57,542 bases of DNA from Neptunicella marina (GCF_014270035.1 NZ_JACNEP010000021.1:1-57542), one strand, 5' to 3'. Counted from the stretch's first letter, positions 1 through 9,526 are shown. Notes: generated by a model not told the origin, from the sequence alone. A program made the numbers and translations.

Positions 1-50
1 TTTCTTGTCATCTCAACTTCGCCGCTGACCGTTGCCGTTCCCCGTCGAAG

Positions 51-112
51 TGGCGCGCATTCTACGCATCTAACAAATTCGCGCAACCCTTTTTTTTAAC
101 TTTTTTACTGAC
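51..112 (-). promoter_or_regulatory. rRNA-type sigma-70 promoter firing off the left edge
   Basis: Read on the minus strand there is an A-rich UP-like tract (about 87-112), a -35 TTGCGC (81-86), a 16-bp spacer and a -10 TAGAAT (59-64), followed by a G+C-rich discriminator GCGCGCC (52-58). UP element plus a GC-rich discriminator is the known signature of stringently controlled rrn P1 promoters. The transcript would run left, out of the window, so the gene it serves is not visible. An rRNA operon is the best inference; a tRNA or ribosomal-protein operon is the alternative. Confidence 0.7.
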
Positions 113-132
113 AGACTACATATTAGGCAGAT

Positions 133-146
133 TTGATAAATATCAA
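133..146. promoter_or_regulatory. Perfect FNR/EtrA-type binding site
   Basis: The sequence TTGAT-AAAT-ATCAA matches the FNR/EtrA/Anr consensus TTGAT-N4-ATCAA at every specified base. It lies 114 bp before the repeat-protein gene at 261 and about 80 bp upstream of the leftward rRNA-type promoter, so it could serve either. A TATATT at 157-162 is a possible rightward -10, though the spacing to the box is not the usual class II arrangement. That oxygen-responsive control operates here is inference. Confidence 0.5.
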
Positions 147-260
147 ACAAAAACGGTATATTAATCGACTAATTTGAACTATTTTGACAAATCAATATCT
201 TAAATAGCATTCTTACCGATTAATAATAATTACTATAAAGACGATGAGGTTTATCAAATA

Positions 261-1016
261 ATGAAGAAGCTGCTGTTATCCTTTCTAATAACCTGCTCGT
301 TTAATAGTGTTGCAACACAAAGTGCAGAAAAAGAATCAAACAATAGCCAATTGACGGCTGACTTTCTGGAGCAACAGGTTCAACAAAACATGTCTATTGG
401 CAGAGCGATAAAAAGCGTTGTCGGTCATTATCCTCAGGAAGTGGAGACAGTTGTCAGTACGGCATTAGATCTTTACCCGGGAAAATATAAAGAAATAATT
501 CATGCTGCGATTGCAGCACAACCCGCTTTAACAGAAGACGTGGTAAGGATTGCAATAAATAAAGGAATCACAAGTTGCAGCAATGTGGTTCTAACTGCAA
601 TCAAAGCAGAGCCGAGTTATGTAGATTTTGTCGTTAACGCAGCGGCTCAATCCACACCTGAAGAATTGGATGAAATAGTTAGGATTGCTGTGGTAACAGA
701 GCCTGACTCTGCTGATGCTATAGTGAGTACAGTCGCCAAAGCTCACCCTAATAAGTTAGTCGATATTATCAGTTCAGCTATTGGTGCTGTACCTTTCGTA
801 GGGGAATATATAGTGGATGCACTGTTAGTTGCATTCCCAAATGAAGCAGAAAGTGTAGTATCAACAGCCGTACGGGAATCTTCAGCACAAAGAGAGCAGG
901 TTATAAAAATAATAGAAACGGCTAAGAATGCAGGTATTGATAATGAACATTTATCTGCGTATGCGTTAAAAGGCGGGGCATCTAAAGAAGAAGTCGCTCA
1001 AGTTATCAATCAATAA
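261..1016 (+). CDS. Secreted protein of tandem 15-residue helical repeats, unknown function
   Basis: I do not recognise this 251-residue protein. Residues 1-22 look like a signal peptide (two Lys, then a hydrophobic run LLLSFLI). From residue 57 to 206 it consists of ten gapless 15-residue units, with an eleventh weaker one to about 221; the consensus is x-P-x5-I/V-V-x2-A-I/V-x-A, for example EPDSADAIVSTVAKA and HPNKLVDIISSAIGA. Unit four (102-116) has lost the Pro. Each unit looks like one amphipathic helix started by Pro, suggesting an alpha solenoid in the periplasm or outside the cell. A GAGG at 246-249 may be the ribosome binding site. The gene stands alone, ended by a hairpin shared with rplQ, with an FNR-type box upstream. 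Confidence 0.75.
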   Translation: MKKLLLSFLITCSFNSVATQSAEKESNNSQLTADFLEQQVQQNMSIGRAIKSVVGHYPQEVETVVSTALDLYPGKYKEIIHAAIAAQPALTEDVVRIAINKGITSCSNVVLTAIKAEPSYVDFVVNAAAQSTPEELDEIVRIAVVTEPDSADAIVSTVAKAHPNKLVDIISSAIGAVPFVGEYIVDALLVAFPNEAESVVSTAVRESSAQREQVIKIIETAKNAGIDNEHLSAYALKGGASKEEVAQVINQ

Positions 1017-1032
1017 CACTAAATTTATATAT

Positions 1033-1062
1033 AAAAAAGCCGGGCTGATGCCCGGCTTTTTT
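1033..1062. terminator. Bidirectional intrinsic terminator
   Basis: A perfect 7-bp GC stem, GCCGGGC (1039-1045) with GCCCGGC (1050-1056), has a TGAT loop and is flanked by six A before and six T after. It can therefore end both the repeat-protein gene coming from the left and the alpha ribosomal operon (rplQ) coming from the right. Confidence 0.9.
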
Positions 1063-1076
1063 ATAACTCTATTTTG

Positions 1077-1478
1077 TTACTCAGCAGAAGCTTCTTCAAC
1101 TACTTCAGTAGCTTCAGTAACAGGACGGTCAACCAACTCAACATAAGCCATAGGTGCTTTATCACCAGTACGGAAGCCACATTTCAGGATACGAATATAT
1201 CCACCTGGGCGTTCTACGTAGCGAGGACCTAAATCGTTGAACAGTTTACCTACAACTTCTTTATCACGAGTGCGAGCAAACGCCAAACGACGATTAGCAA
1301 CACTATCTTGCTTGGCAAGTGTGATAAGAGGCTCAATTACACGACGAAGTTCTTTCGCTTTTGGTAAAGTCGTTTTGATAATTTCATGCTTTACCAAAGA
1401 GCCAGCCATATTGCGAAACATCGCTTGACGATGGCTACTATTGCGATTTAACTGTCGACCACTATGACGATGGCGCAT
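1077..1478 (-). CDS. rplQ: 50S ribosomal protein L17
   Basis: L17 sits near the peptide exit tunnel of the 50S subunit. The 133-residue product begins [20 protein letters not shown], which is the highly conserved L17 N-terminus, and carries the family's [15 protein letters not shown] segment near residue 45. The C-terminus ends in a short acidic tail rich in Glu (about residues 118-133). It is the last gene of the alpha operon (rpsM-rpsK-rpsD-rpoA-rplQ), 39 nt after rpoA, and is followed by a strong bidirectional terminator. Confidence 0.98.
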   Translation of the reverse strand: MRHRHSGRQLNRNSSHRQAMFRNMAGSLVKHEIIKTTLPKAKELRRVIEPLITLAKQDSVANRRLAFARTRDKEVVGKLFNDLGPRYVERPGGYIRILKCGFRTGDKAPMAYVELVDRPVTEATEVVEEASAE

Positions 1479-1517
1479 AGTACTTTCCTTCTTATTAAAT
1501 CAGTTACGCGGACCTGA

Positions 1518-2507
1518 TTAGTCTTTCTCAGCAATGCTTTCAGGTGGCCAGTTTTCCAGACGCATACCTAAAGACAATCCACGAGAAGCCAGTACATCTT
1601 TAATCTCAGTTAGAGATTTTTTACCTAAGTTAGGCGTTTTTAACAGCTCAACTTCGGTACGCTGTACCAGGTCACCAATATACTGGATAGCTTCGGCTTT
1701 CAGACAGTTAGCAGAGCGAACAGTCAGTTCAAGATCATCCACTGGACGAAGTAAAATCGGATCGAACTCCGGTTTTTCTTCTTTTTCCACAGGCTCAGAG
1801 ATATCTCTAAGCTCTACGAATGCATCTAATTGCTCTGCCAGAATGGTAGCCGCACGACGAATTGCTTCTTCAGGGTCGATGGTACCGTTTGTTTCCATAT
1901 CAATGATTAATTTATCTAAATCAGTGCGTTGTTCAACGCGCGCTGATTCTACATTGTATGCAATACGGTCTACCGGGCTGAAAGAAGCGTCAACAAGTAA
2001 ACGACCAATTGGACGATCATCTTCTTCAGAGGAACGACGAACAGAAGCCGGAACATAACCACGCCCCATTTCAACTTTAATGCGCATGCTAATTTCAGCG
2101 TCGCCAGTTAAAGTACAAATCACGTGGTCAGGGTTAACGATTTCTACATCACCGTCGTGCTGGATATCACCAGCCACGACTGGTCCTGAACCTGTTTTCA
2201 CCAAGGTCAGGGTCGTTTCGTTTTTGCCTTCCAAGCGAACCGCTAACCCCTTAAGGTTCAGCAAAATTTCAATCACATCTTCCTGGACACCTTCTTTTGT
2301 GCTGTATTCATGCAGCACACCATCAATTTCAACTTCAGTCACTGCGCAACCTGGCATAGATGACAAAAGAATACGGCGTAATGCATTACCAAGCGTGTGT
2401 CCAAAACCGCGTTCAAGAGGCTCTAAAGTAACCTTTGCGCGCGTTGTAGATACGTTTTCAATTTCGACTAACCTTGGTTTTAGGAATTCAGTTACAGAAC
2501 CTGACAT
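1518..2507 (-). CDS. rpoA: DNA-directed RNA polymerase subunit alpha
   Basis: Alpha dimerises to start RNA polymerase assembly, and its C-terminal domain contacts UP elements and activators. The 329-residue length equals that of the E. coli family. The N-terminal assembly domain covers about residues 1-235 ([20 protein letters not shown] near 35-54). After a Glu/Lys/Pro linker (near 240-250), the alpha-CTD occupies about 250-329 with the [19 protein letters not shown] helix-hairpin region. It lies between rpsD (26 nt upstream) and rplQ in the alpha operon, so it is co-transcribed with ribosomal protein genes. The start ATG is supported by the conserved [16 protein letters not shown] beginning. 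Confidence 0.98.
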   Translation of the reverse strand: MSGSVTEFLKPRLVEIENVSTTRAKVTLEPLERGFGHTLGNALRRILLSSMPGCAVTEVEIDGVLHEYSTKEGVQEDVIEILLNLKGLAVRLEGKNETTLTLVKTGSGPVVAGDIQHDGDVEIVNPDHVICTLTGDAEISMRIKVEMGRGYVPASVRRSSEEDDRPIGRLLVDASFSPVDRIAYNVESARVEQRTDLDKLIIDMETNGTIDPEEAIRRAATILAEQLDAFVELRDISEPVEKEEKPEFDPILLRPVDDLELTVRSANCLKAEAIQYIGDLVQRTEVELLKTPNLGKKSLTEIKDVLASRGLSLGMRLENWPPESIAEKD

Positions 2508-2533
2508 TGTTTCCTCTCTTTATCCTTTAAACT

Positions 2534-3154
2534 TTACTTAGAGTAAAGTTCGACGATCAACTGTTCGTTAATTTCCGCTGACAAATCAGCACGTTCTGGA
2601 AGACGTTTGAAAACGCCTTGCATCTTGCTGTTATCAACTTCAATCCAAGTTGGTTTCTCACGTTGTTCTGCTAGTTCCAGAGCTGCCACGATACGAGCTT
2701 GCTTTTTGGCTTTTTCGCGAACAGATACAACATCTTCTGCAGATACACTGTAAGAAGGTACATTAACAACGCCGTCATTAACCACGATAGCTTTGTGGCT
2801 AACTAACTGACGAGCTTCTGCACGTGTACTGGCGAAGCCCATACGGTAAACTACGTTATCCAGACGCTGTTCTAAAAGCTGTAACAAGTTTTCACCAGTG
2901 TTGCCTTTAAGACGAGCTGCTTCTTTATAGTAGTTACGGAACTGCTTCTCTAATACGCCATACATACGACGTACTTTTTGCTTTTCACGTAATTGAACAC
3001 CGTAGTCAGACAAACGACCGCGACGGGCGCCATGTTGACCAGGTGCTGTATCAATTTTACATTTCGAGTCTAGTGCTCGAACGCCACTTTTAAGGAATAA
3101 ATCAGTTCCTTCGCGGCGGCTAAGTTTGAGTTTTGGACCCAAATATCTTGCCAT
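2534..3154 (-). CDS. rpsD: 30S ribosomal protein S4
   Basis: S4 is a primary 16S rRNA-binding protein of the 30S body and, in enterobacteria, the translational repressor of the alpha operon. The product is 206 residues, the normal length, beginning [20 protein letters not shown]. The S4 RNA-binding fold is visible at about residues 96-160 ([20 protein letters not shown] and following). It lies 24 nt after rpsK. The presence of an alpha-operon leader structure before rpsM fits S4 autoregulation here too, which is inference from homology. Confidence 0.98.
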   Translation of the reverse strand: MARYLGPKLKLSRREGTDLFLKSGVRALDSKCKIDTAPGQHGARRGRLSDYGVQLREKQKVRRMYGVLEKQFRNYYKEAARLKGNTGENLLQLLEQRLDNVVYRMGFASTRAEARQLVSHKAIVVNDGVVNVPSYSVSAEDVVSVREKAKKQARIVAALELAEQREKPTWIEVDNSKMQGVFKRLPERADLSAEINEQLIVELYSK

Positions 3155-3178
3155 GATCTTTCTCCAACAGTCCGTCGA

Positions 3179-3565
3179 TTAAACGCGACGTTTTTTCGGT
3201 GGACGACAACCGTTGTGAGGGATTGGTGTCACATCGGTAATATTTGTGATTTTATAACCTGTCGCGTTTAAAGCGCGGATCGCAGACTCACGGCCTGGAC
3301 CTGGACCTTTAACGAAAACTTCAAGATTTTTCAAACCGTACTCTTGAGCAGCAACGCCTGCGCGTTCTGCAGCTACCTGAGCAGCAAATGGAGTCGATTT
3401 ACGTGAACCACGGAAACCAGAACCACCAGAAGTAGCCCAAGCCAGAGCGTTACCCTGACGGTCAGTAATTGTCACAATCGTGTTGTTAAAAGATGCATGG
3501 ATATGAGCCATTCCATCAGCGACCTGACGTTTTGCGCGTTTACGCTTAATAGGTGTTTTAGCCAT
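3179..3565 (-). CDS. rpsK: 30S ribosomal protein S11
   Basis: S11 is part of the 30S platform and contacts the 690 loop of 16S rRNA and mRNA near the E site. The product is 128 residues. It has the typical basic start [14 protein letters not shown], the [19 protein letters not shown] core and the conserved basic C-terminus [13 protein letters not shown]. It sits 12 nt downstream of rpsM and 24 nt upstream of rpsD in the alpha operon. Confidence 0.98.
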   Translation of the reverse strand: MAKTPIKRKRAKRQVADGMAHIHASFNNTIVTITDRQGNALAWATSGGSGFRGSRKSTPFAAQVAAERAGVAAQEYGLKNLEVFVKGPGPGRESAIRALNATGYKITNITDVTPIPHNGCRPPKKRRV

Positions 3566-3577
3566 TATGCCCCCCGC

Positions 3578-3934
3578 TTACTTCTTAATTGGCTTGCGAG
3601 GACCTTTACGGGTGCGCGCATTAGTTTTAGTACGCTGACCACGTAGAGGTAAGCTGCGGCGGTGGCGAATACCACGGAAACAACCTAGGTCCATCAAACG
3701 CTTAATGTTCATGGAAATTTCACGACGCAGGTCACCTTCAACGGTGAACTTGGCTACTGCATCACGTAACTTATCTAATTGTGCCTCATCAAGATCTTTG
3801 ATTTTAGCGTTTTCAGCAACACCAGCTTCGGCACAAATTGATTTTGCACGAGTTGGACCGATACCGTAGATAGAAGTAATTGCTATCACGGTGTGCTTGT
3901 GTTCTGGAATGTTAATGCCAGCTATACGGGCCAC
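3578..3934 (-). CDS. rpsM: 30S ribosomal protein S13 (GTG start)
   Basis: S13 lies in the 30S head and bridges to 50S protein L5. An in-frame ATG exists at 4009, but it would add 25 residues unlike S13. The GTG at 3934 gives the standard [14 protein letters not shown] start and 118 residues, the normal length, and is preceded by a good Shine-Dalgarno AGAGGAGT about 8 nt away. E. coli rpsM also starts with GTG, where S4 controls initiation at this site. The C-terminal [18 protein letters not shown] tail is typical. It is the first gene of the alpha operon, behind rpmJ. Confidence 0.97.
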   Translation of the reverse strand: MARIAGINIPEHKHTVIAITSIYGIGPTRAKSICAEAGVAENAKIKDLDEAQLDKLRDAVAKFTVEGDLRREISMNIKRLMDLGCFRGIRHRRSLPLRGQRTKTNARTRKGPRKPIKK

Positions 3935-3999
3935 TAACAGTACTCCTCTATGTTCTTGTCGCCAGCCTAAAAAGCCCGATAGGATACTTACCTGGCGAC
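3926..3999 (-). promoter_or_regulatory. Alpha-operon ribosome binding site (S4 target pseudoknot)
   Basis: On the minus strand a 7-bp helix TCGCCAG (3998-3992) pairs with CTGGCGA (3965-3959). It encloses AGTATCCT and CGGGCTTTTT, which resemble the E. coli alpha leader as I remember it, and is followed by AGAGGAGT and the rpsM GTG. This arrangement fits the Alpha_RBS family through which S4 represses translation of the alpha operon. The full pseudoknot was not folded here. A separate perfect 8-bp hairpin, TAGCTTAT/ATAAGCTA, lies just upstream at 4013-4031. Confidence 0.7.
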
Positions 4000-4036
4000 C
4001 TAATTGCAATATTAGCTTATAAAATAAGCTACCTGA

Positions 4037-4150
4037 TTAACCTTGCCTTTGCTTGTGCTTAGGCTCAACGCAAATCACTCGAACAACACCGTTGCGCTTA
4101 ATGATTTTACAGTTGCGGCAAATCTTTTTAACTGATGCACGAACTTTCAT
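4037..4150 (-). CDS. rpmJ: 50S ribosomal protein L36 (zinc-ribbon form)
   Basis: This 37-codon gene encodes L36, a small 50S protein. The product begins [14 protein letters not shown] and ends PKHKQRQG. Cys11, Cys14, Cys27 and His32 form the family's zinc ribbon, so this is the zinc-binding paralogue type. It lies 25 nt after secY, the conserved end position of the spc operon, and just before the alpha operon leader. Confidence 0.97.
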   Translation of the reverse strand: MKVRASVKKICRNCKIIKRNGVVRVICVEPKHKQRQG

Positions 4151-4175
4151 TACATCACTCCGTCAATGACCAATC

Positions 4176-5498
4176 TTAACGGCCGTAGCTTTTAAGATTG
4201 GCTTTTTTAAGAACAGATTCATATTGATTTGACATCAAATGAGTCTGCACCTGAGCCATAAAATCCATGATAACAACAACGATAATCAATAGAGACGTAC
4301 CGCCGAAGTAAAATTGCACATTCCATGCAATCATCATGAATTCAGGAACCAAACAAATAAAGGTAATATACAGCGCGCCTGCCAAAGTCAGACGGGTCAT
4401 TACTTTGTCGATATATCGGGATGTTTGCTCACCAGGACGAATACCAGGAACAAATGCGCCGGACTTCTTCAAGTTATCTGCTGTTTCACGTGGGTTAAAT
4501 ACTAACGCAGTGTAGAAAAAGCAGAAAAAGATAATCGCAGTTGCATACAACATCACATACAGAGGCTGTCCAGGAGACAGCATTAAAGACACGTCTTGTA
4601 ACCAAGACATTGACTCATTCTGACCAAACCAACTCGCAATTGTACCAGGAAACAAAATGATACTTGAAGCGAAGATAGGTGGAATCACGCCCGCCATGTT
4701 TACTTTAAGTGGTAAATGGGTGCTTTGTGCAGCAAAGACCTTACGACCTTGCTGACGTTTTGCGTAGTTAACCACGATACGTCGTTGACCACGTTCCATA
4801 AACACTACAAAGTAAGTTACGGCGACAATAATTACACCAACCAGCAACAATAACAGTACATTCAGGTCACCCTGTCTTGCTTGCTCAATGGTTTTACCTA
4901 ATGCCGCAGGTAAACCTGCAACAATACCGGTAAAGATCAGAATAGAGATACCGTTACCGATACCTCTTTCTGTAATTTGTTCACCTAACCACATCAAAAA
5001 CATGGTACCGGTGACCAGACTCACGACTGCTGTAAAGTAGAAACCAAAGCCAGGATTAATGACCAATCCATTAACCATATTAGGTAATGTTTTAGCAATG
5101 GCTATCGCCTGAAATACAGATAACACCAGCGTAAAATAGCGGGTGTACTGACTGATCTTGCGACGTCCTGCCTCACCTTCTTTTTTCAGTTCAGCCATAG
5201 CAGGATGCACAACAGTGAGCAACTGCATAATGATTGAAGCTGAGATGTAAGGCATGATCCCCAGAGCAAGAACCGAAGCACGCTGTAATGCACCACCCGA
5301 GAACATATTAAACATCTCTACGATGGTGCCTTTTTGTTGCTCAAATAATTGAGCTAAAACAGCGGCATCAATTCCAGGAAGTGGTACAAATGAGCCGAGT
5401 CTCAATACGATAATCGCACCAAGTACGAACAACAACCGTTGTTTAAGTTCGGTCAATCCACCCTTTGCACTGGATGAATCCAATCCTGGTTTAGCCAT
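4176..5498 (-). CDS. secY: Protein translocase channel subunit SecY
   Basis: SecY is the pore of the SecYEG translocon in the inner membrane and passes unfolded proteins driven by SecA. The 440-residue product has the expected ten hydrophobic segments, beginning with [20 protein letters not shown] near residue 24. Conserved landmarks include [15 protein letters not shown] (about 80), [19 protein letters not shown] (about 180) and the cytoplasmic-loop GKKSG-like region replaced by [18 protein letters not shown] near 345. It lies 5 nt behind rplO and before rpmJ, the standard spc operon order. Confidence 0.98.
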   Translation of the reverse strand: MAKPGLDSSSAKGGLTELKQRLLFVLGAIIVLRLGSFVPLPGIDAAVLAQLFEQQKGTIVEMFNMFSGGALQRASVLALGIMPYISASIIMQLLTVVHPAMAELKKEGEAGRRKISQYTRYFTLVLSVFQAIAIAKTLPNMVNGLVINPGFGFYFTAVVSLVTGTMFLMWLGEQITERGIGNGISILIFTGIVAGLPAALGKTIEQARQGDLNVLLLLLVGVIIVAVTYFVVFMERGQRRIVVNYAKRQQGRKVFAAQSTHLPLKVNMAGVIPPIFASSIILFPGTIASWFGQNESMSWLQDVSLMLSPGQPLYVMLYATAIIFFCFFYTALVFNPRETADNLKKSGAFVPGIRPGEQTSRYIDKVMTRLTLAGALYITFICLVPEFMMIAWNVQFYFGGTSLLIIVVVIMDFMAQVQTHLMSNQYESVLKKANLKSYGR

Positions 5499-5503
5499 TT
5501 AGC

Positions 5504-5938
5504 TTATTCCTCTACTTTACCGCCGGCTGCTTCGATAGCTTCGCGAGCGCCTTTAGTTACCTTTAAACCACTAACAGTAACAGCACGAGTGATTTCACCG
5601 CTCAACATTATTTTAACAAACTGACGGTCTTTCTTAACCAGACCAGCTGCTTTTAATGTTTCCAGAGATACCACTTCGCCTTCAACTTTTGCGATTTCAG
5701 TCAACGTAACCTGATCACTGACCAGAGATTTACGTGAAGTAAAACCGAATTTAGGAAGACGACGCTGGATAGGCATTTGTCCACCTTCGAAACCAGGACG
5801 CACACTACCGCCAGAACGAGACTTCTGACCTTTGTGACCACGACCACCGGTTTTACCCAGGCCTGAACCAATACCGCGACCCACACGTTTCGCTGATTTT
5901 TTTGCTCCTGGTGCAGGAGAAATAGTATTTAAATACAT
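5504..5938 (-). CDS. rplO: 50S ribosomal protein L15
   Basis: L15 helps assemble the 50S subunit around 23S rRNA. The product is 144 residues. The glycine- and arginine-rich N-terminal extension ([20 protein letters not shown], about residues 18-37) threads into rRNA in known structures, and the globular part follows. It sits 3 nt after rpmD and 5 nt before secY in the spc operon. Confidence 0.98.
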   Translation of the reverse strand: MYLNTISPAPGAKKSAKRVGRGIGSGLGKTGGRGHKGQKSRSGGSVRPGFEGGQMPIQRRLPKFGFTSRKSLVSDQVTLTEIAKVEGEVVSLETLKAAGLVKKDRQFVKIMLSGEITRAVTVSGLKVTKGAREAIEAAGGKVEE

Positions 5939-5941
5939 CTG

Positions 5942-6124
5942 TTACTCCTCCACAATCTCAACCATGTAGTTGACACGATTAACCATGCCTCGTACAGCTG
6001 GAGTATCTTCCAGCTCACGAACATGGCCAATGCGACGCAAACCTAAACCTACCAAAGTGGCTTTGTGTTTAGGTAAACGACCAATAGAGCTTTTGGTTTG
6101 CTTTACTTTAATCGTTTTAGCCAT
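5942..6124 (-). CDS. rpmD: 50S ribosomal protein L30
   Basis: L30 is a small 50S protein. The 60-residue product begins [20 protein letters not shown] and has the [19 protein letters not shown] core typical of bacterial L30. It is tightly packed between rpsE (6 nt) and rplO (3 nt) in the spc operon. Confidence 0.97.
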   Translation of the reverse strand: MAKTIKVKQTKSSIGRLPKHKATLVGLGLRRIGHVRELEDTPAVRGMVNRVNYMVEIVEE

Positions 6125-6130
6125 GACTAC

Positions 6131-6634
6131 TTACCCCAGAATATTGTCAACTGACAAACCACGCTTAGCAGCGATTTGATCAGGAGACTTCATTTCAACC
6201 AGTGCGTTAATCGTTGCACGAACAACGTTGATTGGGTTGGTTGAACCGTAACATTTTGAAAGAACGTTCTGAACTCCAGCTACTTCCAATACTGCACGCA
6301 TCGCACCACCAGCAATGATACCGGTACCTTCAGATGCAGGCTGCATGTAAACTTTAGAGCCAGAGTGACGACCTTTAATCGGGTGCTGCAGAGTGTGACC
6401 ATTTAAGTCTACAGTTACTAAGTTACGACGTGCTTTTTCCATTGCTTTTTGAATAGCAGCAGGAACTTCACGTGCTTTACCATAACCGAAACCTACACGG
6501 CCATTACCGTCACCTACTACAGTCAAAGCGGTGAAGCTAAAGATACGACCACCTTTAACAACCTTTGACACACGGTTAACAGCAATAAGCTTCTCTGACA
6601 GTTCGCCGTTTTGTTGAACTTCTTGTTTAGCCAT
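6131..6634 (-). CDS. rpsE: 30S ribosomal protein S5
   Basis: S5 lies at the mRNA entry channel of the 30S subunit and affects decoding accuracy. The 167-residue product has the double-stranded RNA-binding-like domain first ([19 protein letters not shown], residues about 10-28, then [20 protein letters not shown]) and the second domain with [18 protein letters not shown] near 107. The start MAKQEVQQ is close to that of E. coli S5. It follows rplR by 8 nt. Confidence 0.98.
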   Translation of the reverse strand: MAKQEVQQNGELSEKLIAVNRVSKVVKGGRIFSFTALTVVGDGNGRVGFGYGKAREVPAAIQKAMEKARRNLVTVDLNGHTLQHPIKGRHSGSKVYMQPASEGTGIIAGGAMRAVLEVAGVQNVLSKCYGSTNPINVVRATINALVEMKSPDQIAAKRGLSVDNILG

Positions 6635-6642
6635 GAGAACTC

Positions 6643-6996
6643 CTAGAACTTGAGGCCAGCTTCACGAGCTGCGTCAGCCAAAGCTTTTACGCGACCGTGA
6701 TACTTGAATCCACTACGATCGAAAGCCACATCTTTGATGCCTTTTTCCATCGCACGTTCTGCAATTGCTTTACCAATTACTGTTGCAGCTTCAACGTTAC
6801 CTGTGCTTTTCAGATCTTTGTTAAGATCTGCTTCCAAGGTAGACGCTGCTGCCAATACTTGTGAACCGCAAGGTGCTATCAATTGAGCATAGATGTGGCG
6901 CGGAGTGCGATTTACAGTCAAACGATGCACTGCCAGTTCACTAATTTTTTTGCGTGCGCGGGTAGCGCGACGCAAGCGAGCTGATTTTTTATCCAT
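6643..6996 (-). CDS. rplR: 50S ribosomal protein L18
   Basis: L18 binds 5S rRNA and, with L5, attaches it to the 50S subunit. The start is taken at ATG 6996, giving [17 protein letters not shown] and 117 residues, the length of E. coli L18. A GTG three codons upstream (7005) is possible but unlikely. AGGTGGG lies just upstream as the ribosome binding site. C-terminal residues [26 protein letters not shown] are the conserved family end. The gene sits 9 nt after rplF. Confidence 0.97.
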   Translation of the reverse strand: MDKKSARLRRATRARKKISELAVHRLTVNRTPRHIYAQLIAPCGSQVLAAASTLEADLNKDLKSTGNVEAATVIGKAIAERAMEKGIKDVAFDRSGFKYHGRVKALADAAREAGLKF

Positions 6997-7005
6997 CTCA
7001 CCCAC

Positions 7006-7539
7006 CTACTTTTTCTTAGCTTCTTTACGACGCACAACTTCATCAGCGTAACGAACACCTTTACCTTTATAAGGCTCTGGTGGACGATATCCACGGATGT
7101 TAGCTGCAACCTGACCTACCAACTGCTTATCAGCGCCTTTTACGACGATTTCAGTTTGGCTAGGAGTTTCAATAGAAATACCTTGCGGCACTTCATATAC
7201 AACAGGGTGTGAGAAACCCAGAGTCAGGTTCAATTTGGCACCTTGTGCTTGTGCACGATAACCAACACCTAACAACTGTAATTTTTTCTCAAAACCGTTG
7301 GTTACACCAACAACCATGCTGTTTAATAAAGCGCGAGCAGTACCTGCCTGAGCCCAAGCATTAGCTGCACCTTCACGAGGCTTAGCTAACAATGAACCTT
7401 CTTCATTTACTACTTCAACAGCGTCATTAAATACACGGTTCAGTGAACCATTTTTACCTTTTACTGTAACTTCCTGACCAGCGATAGAAACATCTACGCC
7501 AGATGGGATAGCTACGGGTGCTTTTGCTACACGTGACAT
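7006..7539 (-). CDS. rplF: 50S ribosomal protein L6
   Basis: L6 is placed near the factor-binding site of the 50S subunit. The 177-residue length matches the family. Two homologous halves are visible: [19 protein letters not shown] (about residues 15-33) and the second with [19 protein letters not shown] (about 121-139). The conserved C-terminus [20 protein letters not shown] is intact. It lies 14 nt after rpsH. Confidence 0.98.
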   Translation of the reverse strand: MSRVAKAPVAIPSGVDVSIAGQEVTVKGKNGSLNRVFNDAVEVVNEEGSLLAKPREGAANAWAQAGTARALLNSMVVGVTNGFEKKLQLLGVGYRAQAQGAKLNLTLGFSHPVVYEVPQGISIETPSQTEIVVKGADKQLVGQVAANIRGYRPPEPYKGKGVRYADEVVRRKEAKKK

Positions 7540-7553
7540 TGAATATCCCTCCG

Positions 7554-7946
7554 TTACGCTACATAGCCGATGATTTCACCACCCATGCCCGCTTTACGCG
7601 CAGCACGGTCAGTCATCACGCCTTTAGATGTAGACACAATGGCGATACCCAAACCACCCATTACTTTTGGCAGCTCATCTTTTTTCTTATAGATGCGCAG
7701 GCCAGGACGGCTGACACGTTCGATGCTCTCGATAACTTTTTTGCCCTGGAAGTACTTTAAAGTTACTTCTAATTCTGGCTTAACGTCACCGTTTACAGCG
7801 TAGTCAGTGATATAACCTTCTTCTTTTAATACTTTTGCCAAAGCAACACGTAATTTAGAAGATGGCATAACAACAGCAACTTTTTGTGCTAACTGTCCGT
7901 TACGAATGCGGGTAAACATATCCGCGATAGGATCTTGCATGCTCAT
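7554..7946 (-). CDS. rpsH: 30S ribosomal protein S8
   Basis: S8 binds the central domain of 16S rRNA and in enterobacteria represses the spc operon by binding near the rplE start. The 130-residue product begins [18 protein letters not shown] and ends with the conserved [20 protein letters not shown] region. It follows rpsN by 13 nt. Whether S8 represses here cannot be judged without folding the rplX-rplE junction. Confidence 0.98.
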   Translation of the reverse strand: MSMQDPIADMFTRIRNGQLAQKVAVVMPSSKLRVALAKVLKEEGYITDYAVNGDVKPELEVTLKYFQGKKVIESIERVSRPGLRIYKKKDELPKVMGGLGIAIVSTSKGVMTDRAARKAGMGGEIIGYVA

Positions 7947-7959
7947 TATCTGCTACTCC

Positions 7960-8265
7960 TTACCAACTAGCTTTTTTCAAGCCAGGGACTTCACCACGCA
8001 TAGCAGCTTCACGCAGCTTAATGCGGCTCAGGCCAAATTTGCGTAGATAACCATGTGGACGACCAGTTACATTACAACGGTTACGTTGACGGATGCGACT
8101 TGAGTCACGTGGTAATTGTTGCAGCTTAAGAACAGCAGCCCAACGCTCTTCTTCAGAGGCGTTAACATCGCTGATAGTCGCTTTCAGTGCAGCACGTTGT
8201 TCAGCATACTTAGCAACCAGCTTAGTACGCTTCGCTTCGCGCGCTTTCATTGATTCTTTTGCCAT
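7960..8265 (-). CDS. rpsN: 30S ribosomal protein S14 (zinc-free form)
   Basis: S14 lies in the 30S head. At 101 residues it is the long, zinc-independent type. It has no CxxC pair; instead [20 protein letters not shown] (about residues 59-78) occupies the place of the zinc ribbon. It begins [20 protein letters not shown] and ends [15 protein letters not shown], as in E. coli. It lies 11 nt after rplE. Confidence 0.98.
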   Translation of the reverse strand: MAKESMKAREAKRTKLVAKYAEQRAALKATISDVNASEEERWAAVLKLQQLPRDSSRIRQRNRCNVTGRPHGYLRKFGLSRIKLREAAMRGEVPGLKKASW

Positions 8266-8276
8266 AACCCTACACC

Positions 8277-8816
8277 TTATTTCTTGAATGGGAAGTTAAA
8301 TGCAGCAAGAAGAGCACGACCTTCTTCATCAGTAGTAGCGCTGGTAGTGATAGTAATATCCATACCGCGAACTTTATCAACTTTATCAAAGTCGATTTCT
8401 GGGAAGATAATTTGCTCTCGAACGCCCATGCTATAGTTACCACGGCCATCGAATGATTTTGCATTCAGACCACGGAAGTCACGGATACGTGGAATTGCAA
8501 TAGAGATTAAACGCTCTAAGAATTCCCACATACGTTCGCCACGTAGGGTTACTTTACAGCCAATCGGATAACCTTCACGGATTTTGAAACCCGCTACTGA
8601 TTTACGTGCAACGGTAACAACAGGTTTTTGACCAGCAATTGCTTGCATATCAGCAGTTGCATTCTCAAGAATCTTTTTATCCGCTACAGCTTCACCCAAA
8701 CCCATGTTTAAGGTGATTTTCTCAATCCGAGGGACTTGCATGACGCTTTTGTATCCGAACTGCTTCGCAAGTTCAGCTACAACGTTTTCTTTATAGAAAT
8801 CATGCAGTTTCGCCAT
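8277..8816 (-). CDS. rplE: 50S ribosomal protein L5
   Basis: L5 binds 5S rRNA and contacts S13 and the P-site tRNA. The 179-residue length is that of the family. It begins [20 protein letters not shown] and carries the conserved [15 protein letters not shown] (about residues 30-44) and [22 protein letters not shown] end. It follows rplX by 17 nt; in E. coli this junction is the S8 repressor target. Confidence 0.98.
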   Translation of the reverse strand: MAKLHDFYKENVVAELAKQFGYKSVMQVPRIEKITLNMGLGEAVADKKILENATADMQAIAGQKPVVTVARKSVAGFKIREGYPIGCKVTLRGERMWEFLERLISIAIPRIRDFRGLNAKSFDGRGNYSMGVREQIIFPEIDFDKVDKVRGMDITITTSATTDEEGRALLAAFNFPFKK

Positions 8817-8833
8817 CGTTCACTCCAATTAAA

Positions 8834-9145
8834 TTAAACCAGTTCACCGTTAGACTTGAAGAAACGTACTTTCTTACCGTCTTCAACACGGAAACCTACG
8901 CGATCTGCTTTACCTTCACGGTTAGCAATCGCAACATTTGATACATGAATAGAGGCTTCTTGCTCCACGATGCCACCAGCAATGTTTAATTGCGGGTTAG
9001 GCTTCTGGTGCTTCTTCACCACATTCACACCTTCTACGATCAGACGGTCGTCAGATGCCAGTACTTTCAGGACTTTACCTGTTTTACCTTTATCTTTACC
9101 GGCCAATACGACAACTTCATCATCACGACGAATTTTTCTAGCCAT
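8834..9145 (-). CDS. rplX: 50S ribosomal protein L24
   Basis: L24 starts 50S assembly by binding the 5' end of 23S rRNA. The 103-residue product begins [20 protein letters not shown], which includes the KOW motif ([13 protein letters not shown]), and has the [20 protein letters not shown] segment near residue 45. It lies 12 nt after rplN. Confidence 0.98.
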   Translation of the reverse strand: MARKIRRDDEVVVLAGKDKGKTGKVLKVLASDDRLIVEGVNVVKKHQKPNPQLNIAGGIVEQEASIHVSNVAIANREGKADRVGFRVEDGKKVRFFKSNGELV

Positions 9146-9157
9146 AATCGTGACTCC

Positions 9158-9526
9158 TTATAGTACCTCTGGGGCCAGTGAAACAATCTTCATGTATTTA
9201 TCACCACGAAGTTCACGGGTTACCGGGCCAAAGATACGCGTACCAATTGGTTGCTTGTTGTTGTTAAGCAACACGGCTGCGTTGTTGTCGAAACGGATCG
9301 AAGATCCATCAGGACGACGAACGCCTTTTCTAGTACGCACCACCACTGCAGTCAGTACGTCACCTTTTTTAACTTTACCGCGAGGAATTGCTTCCTTAAC
9401 AGTAACTTTGATGATGTCACCGATACCTGCATAACGGCGATGCGAGCCACCAAGAACCTTAATACACTGAACCCTGCGAGCGCCGCTGTTATCGGCAACA
9501 TCCAGGTTAGTTTGCATTTGGATCAT
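9158..9526 (-). CDS. rplN: 50S ribosomal protein L14
   Basis: L14 forms an inter-subunit bridge with 16S rRNA. The 122-residue product, beginning [20 protein letters not shown] and ending [12 protein letters not shown], is nearly invariant in the family. It is the first gene of the spc operon here. Unlike in E. coli, no rpsQ, rpmC or rplP lies upstream, so the operon must start from its own promoter in the gap before 9793. Confidence 0.98.
   Translation of the reverse strand: MIQMQTNLDVADNSGARRVQCIKVLGGSHRRYAGIGDIIKVTVKEAIPRGKVKKGDVLTAVVVRTRKGVRRPDGSSIRFDNNAAVLLNNNKQPIGTRIFGPVTRELRGDKYMKIVSLAPEVL

Noticed and set aside
1534-2541. Long plus-strand reading frames opposite rpoA
   Set aside because: They are antisense shadows of a highly conserved gene, with Ser/Arg-rich translations and no ribosome binding site.
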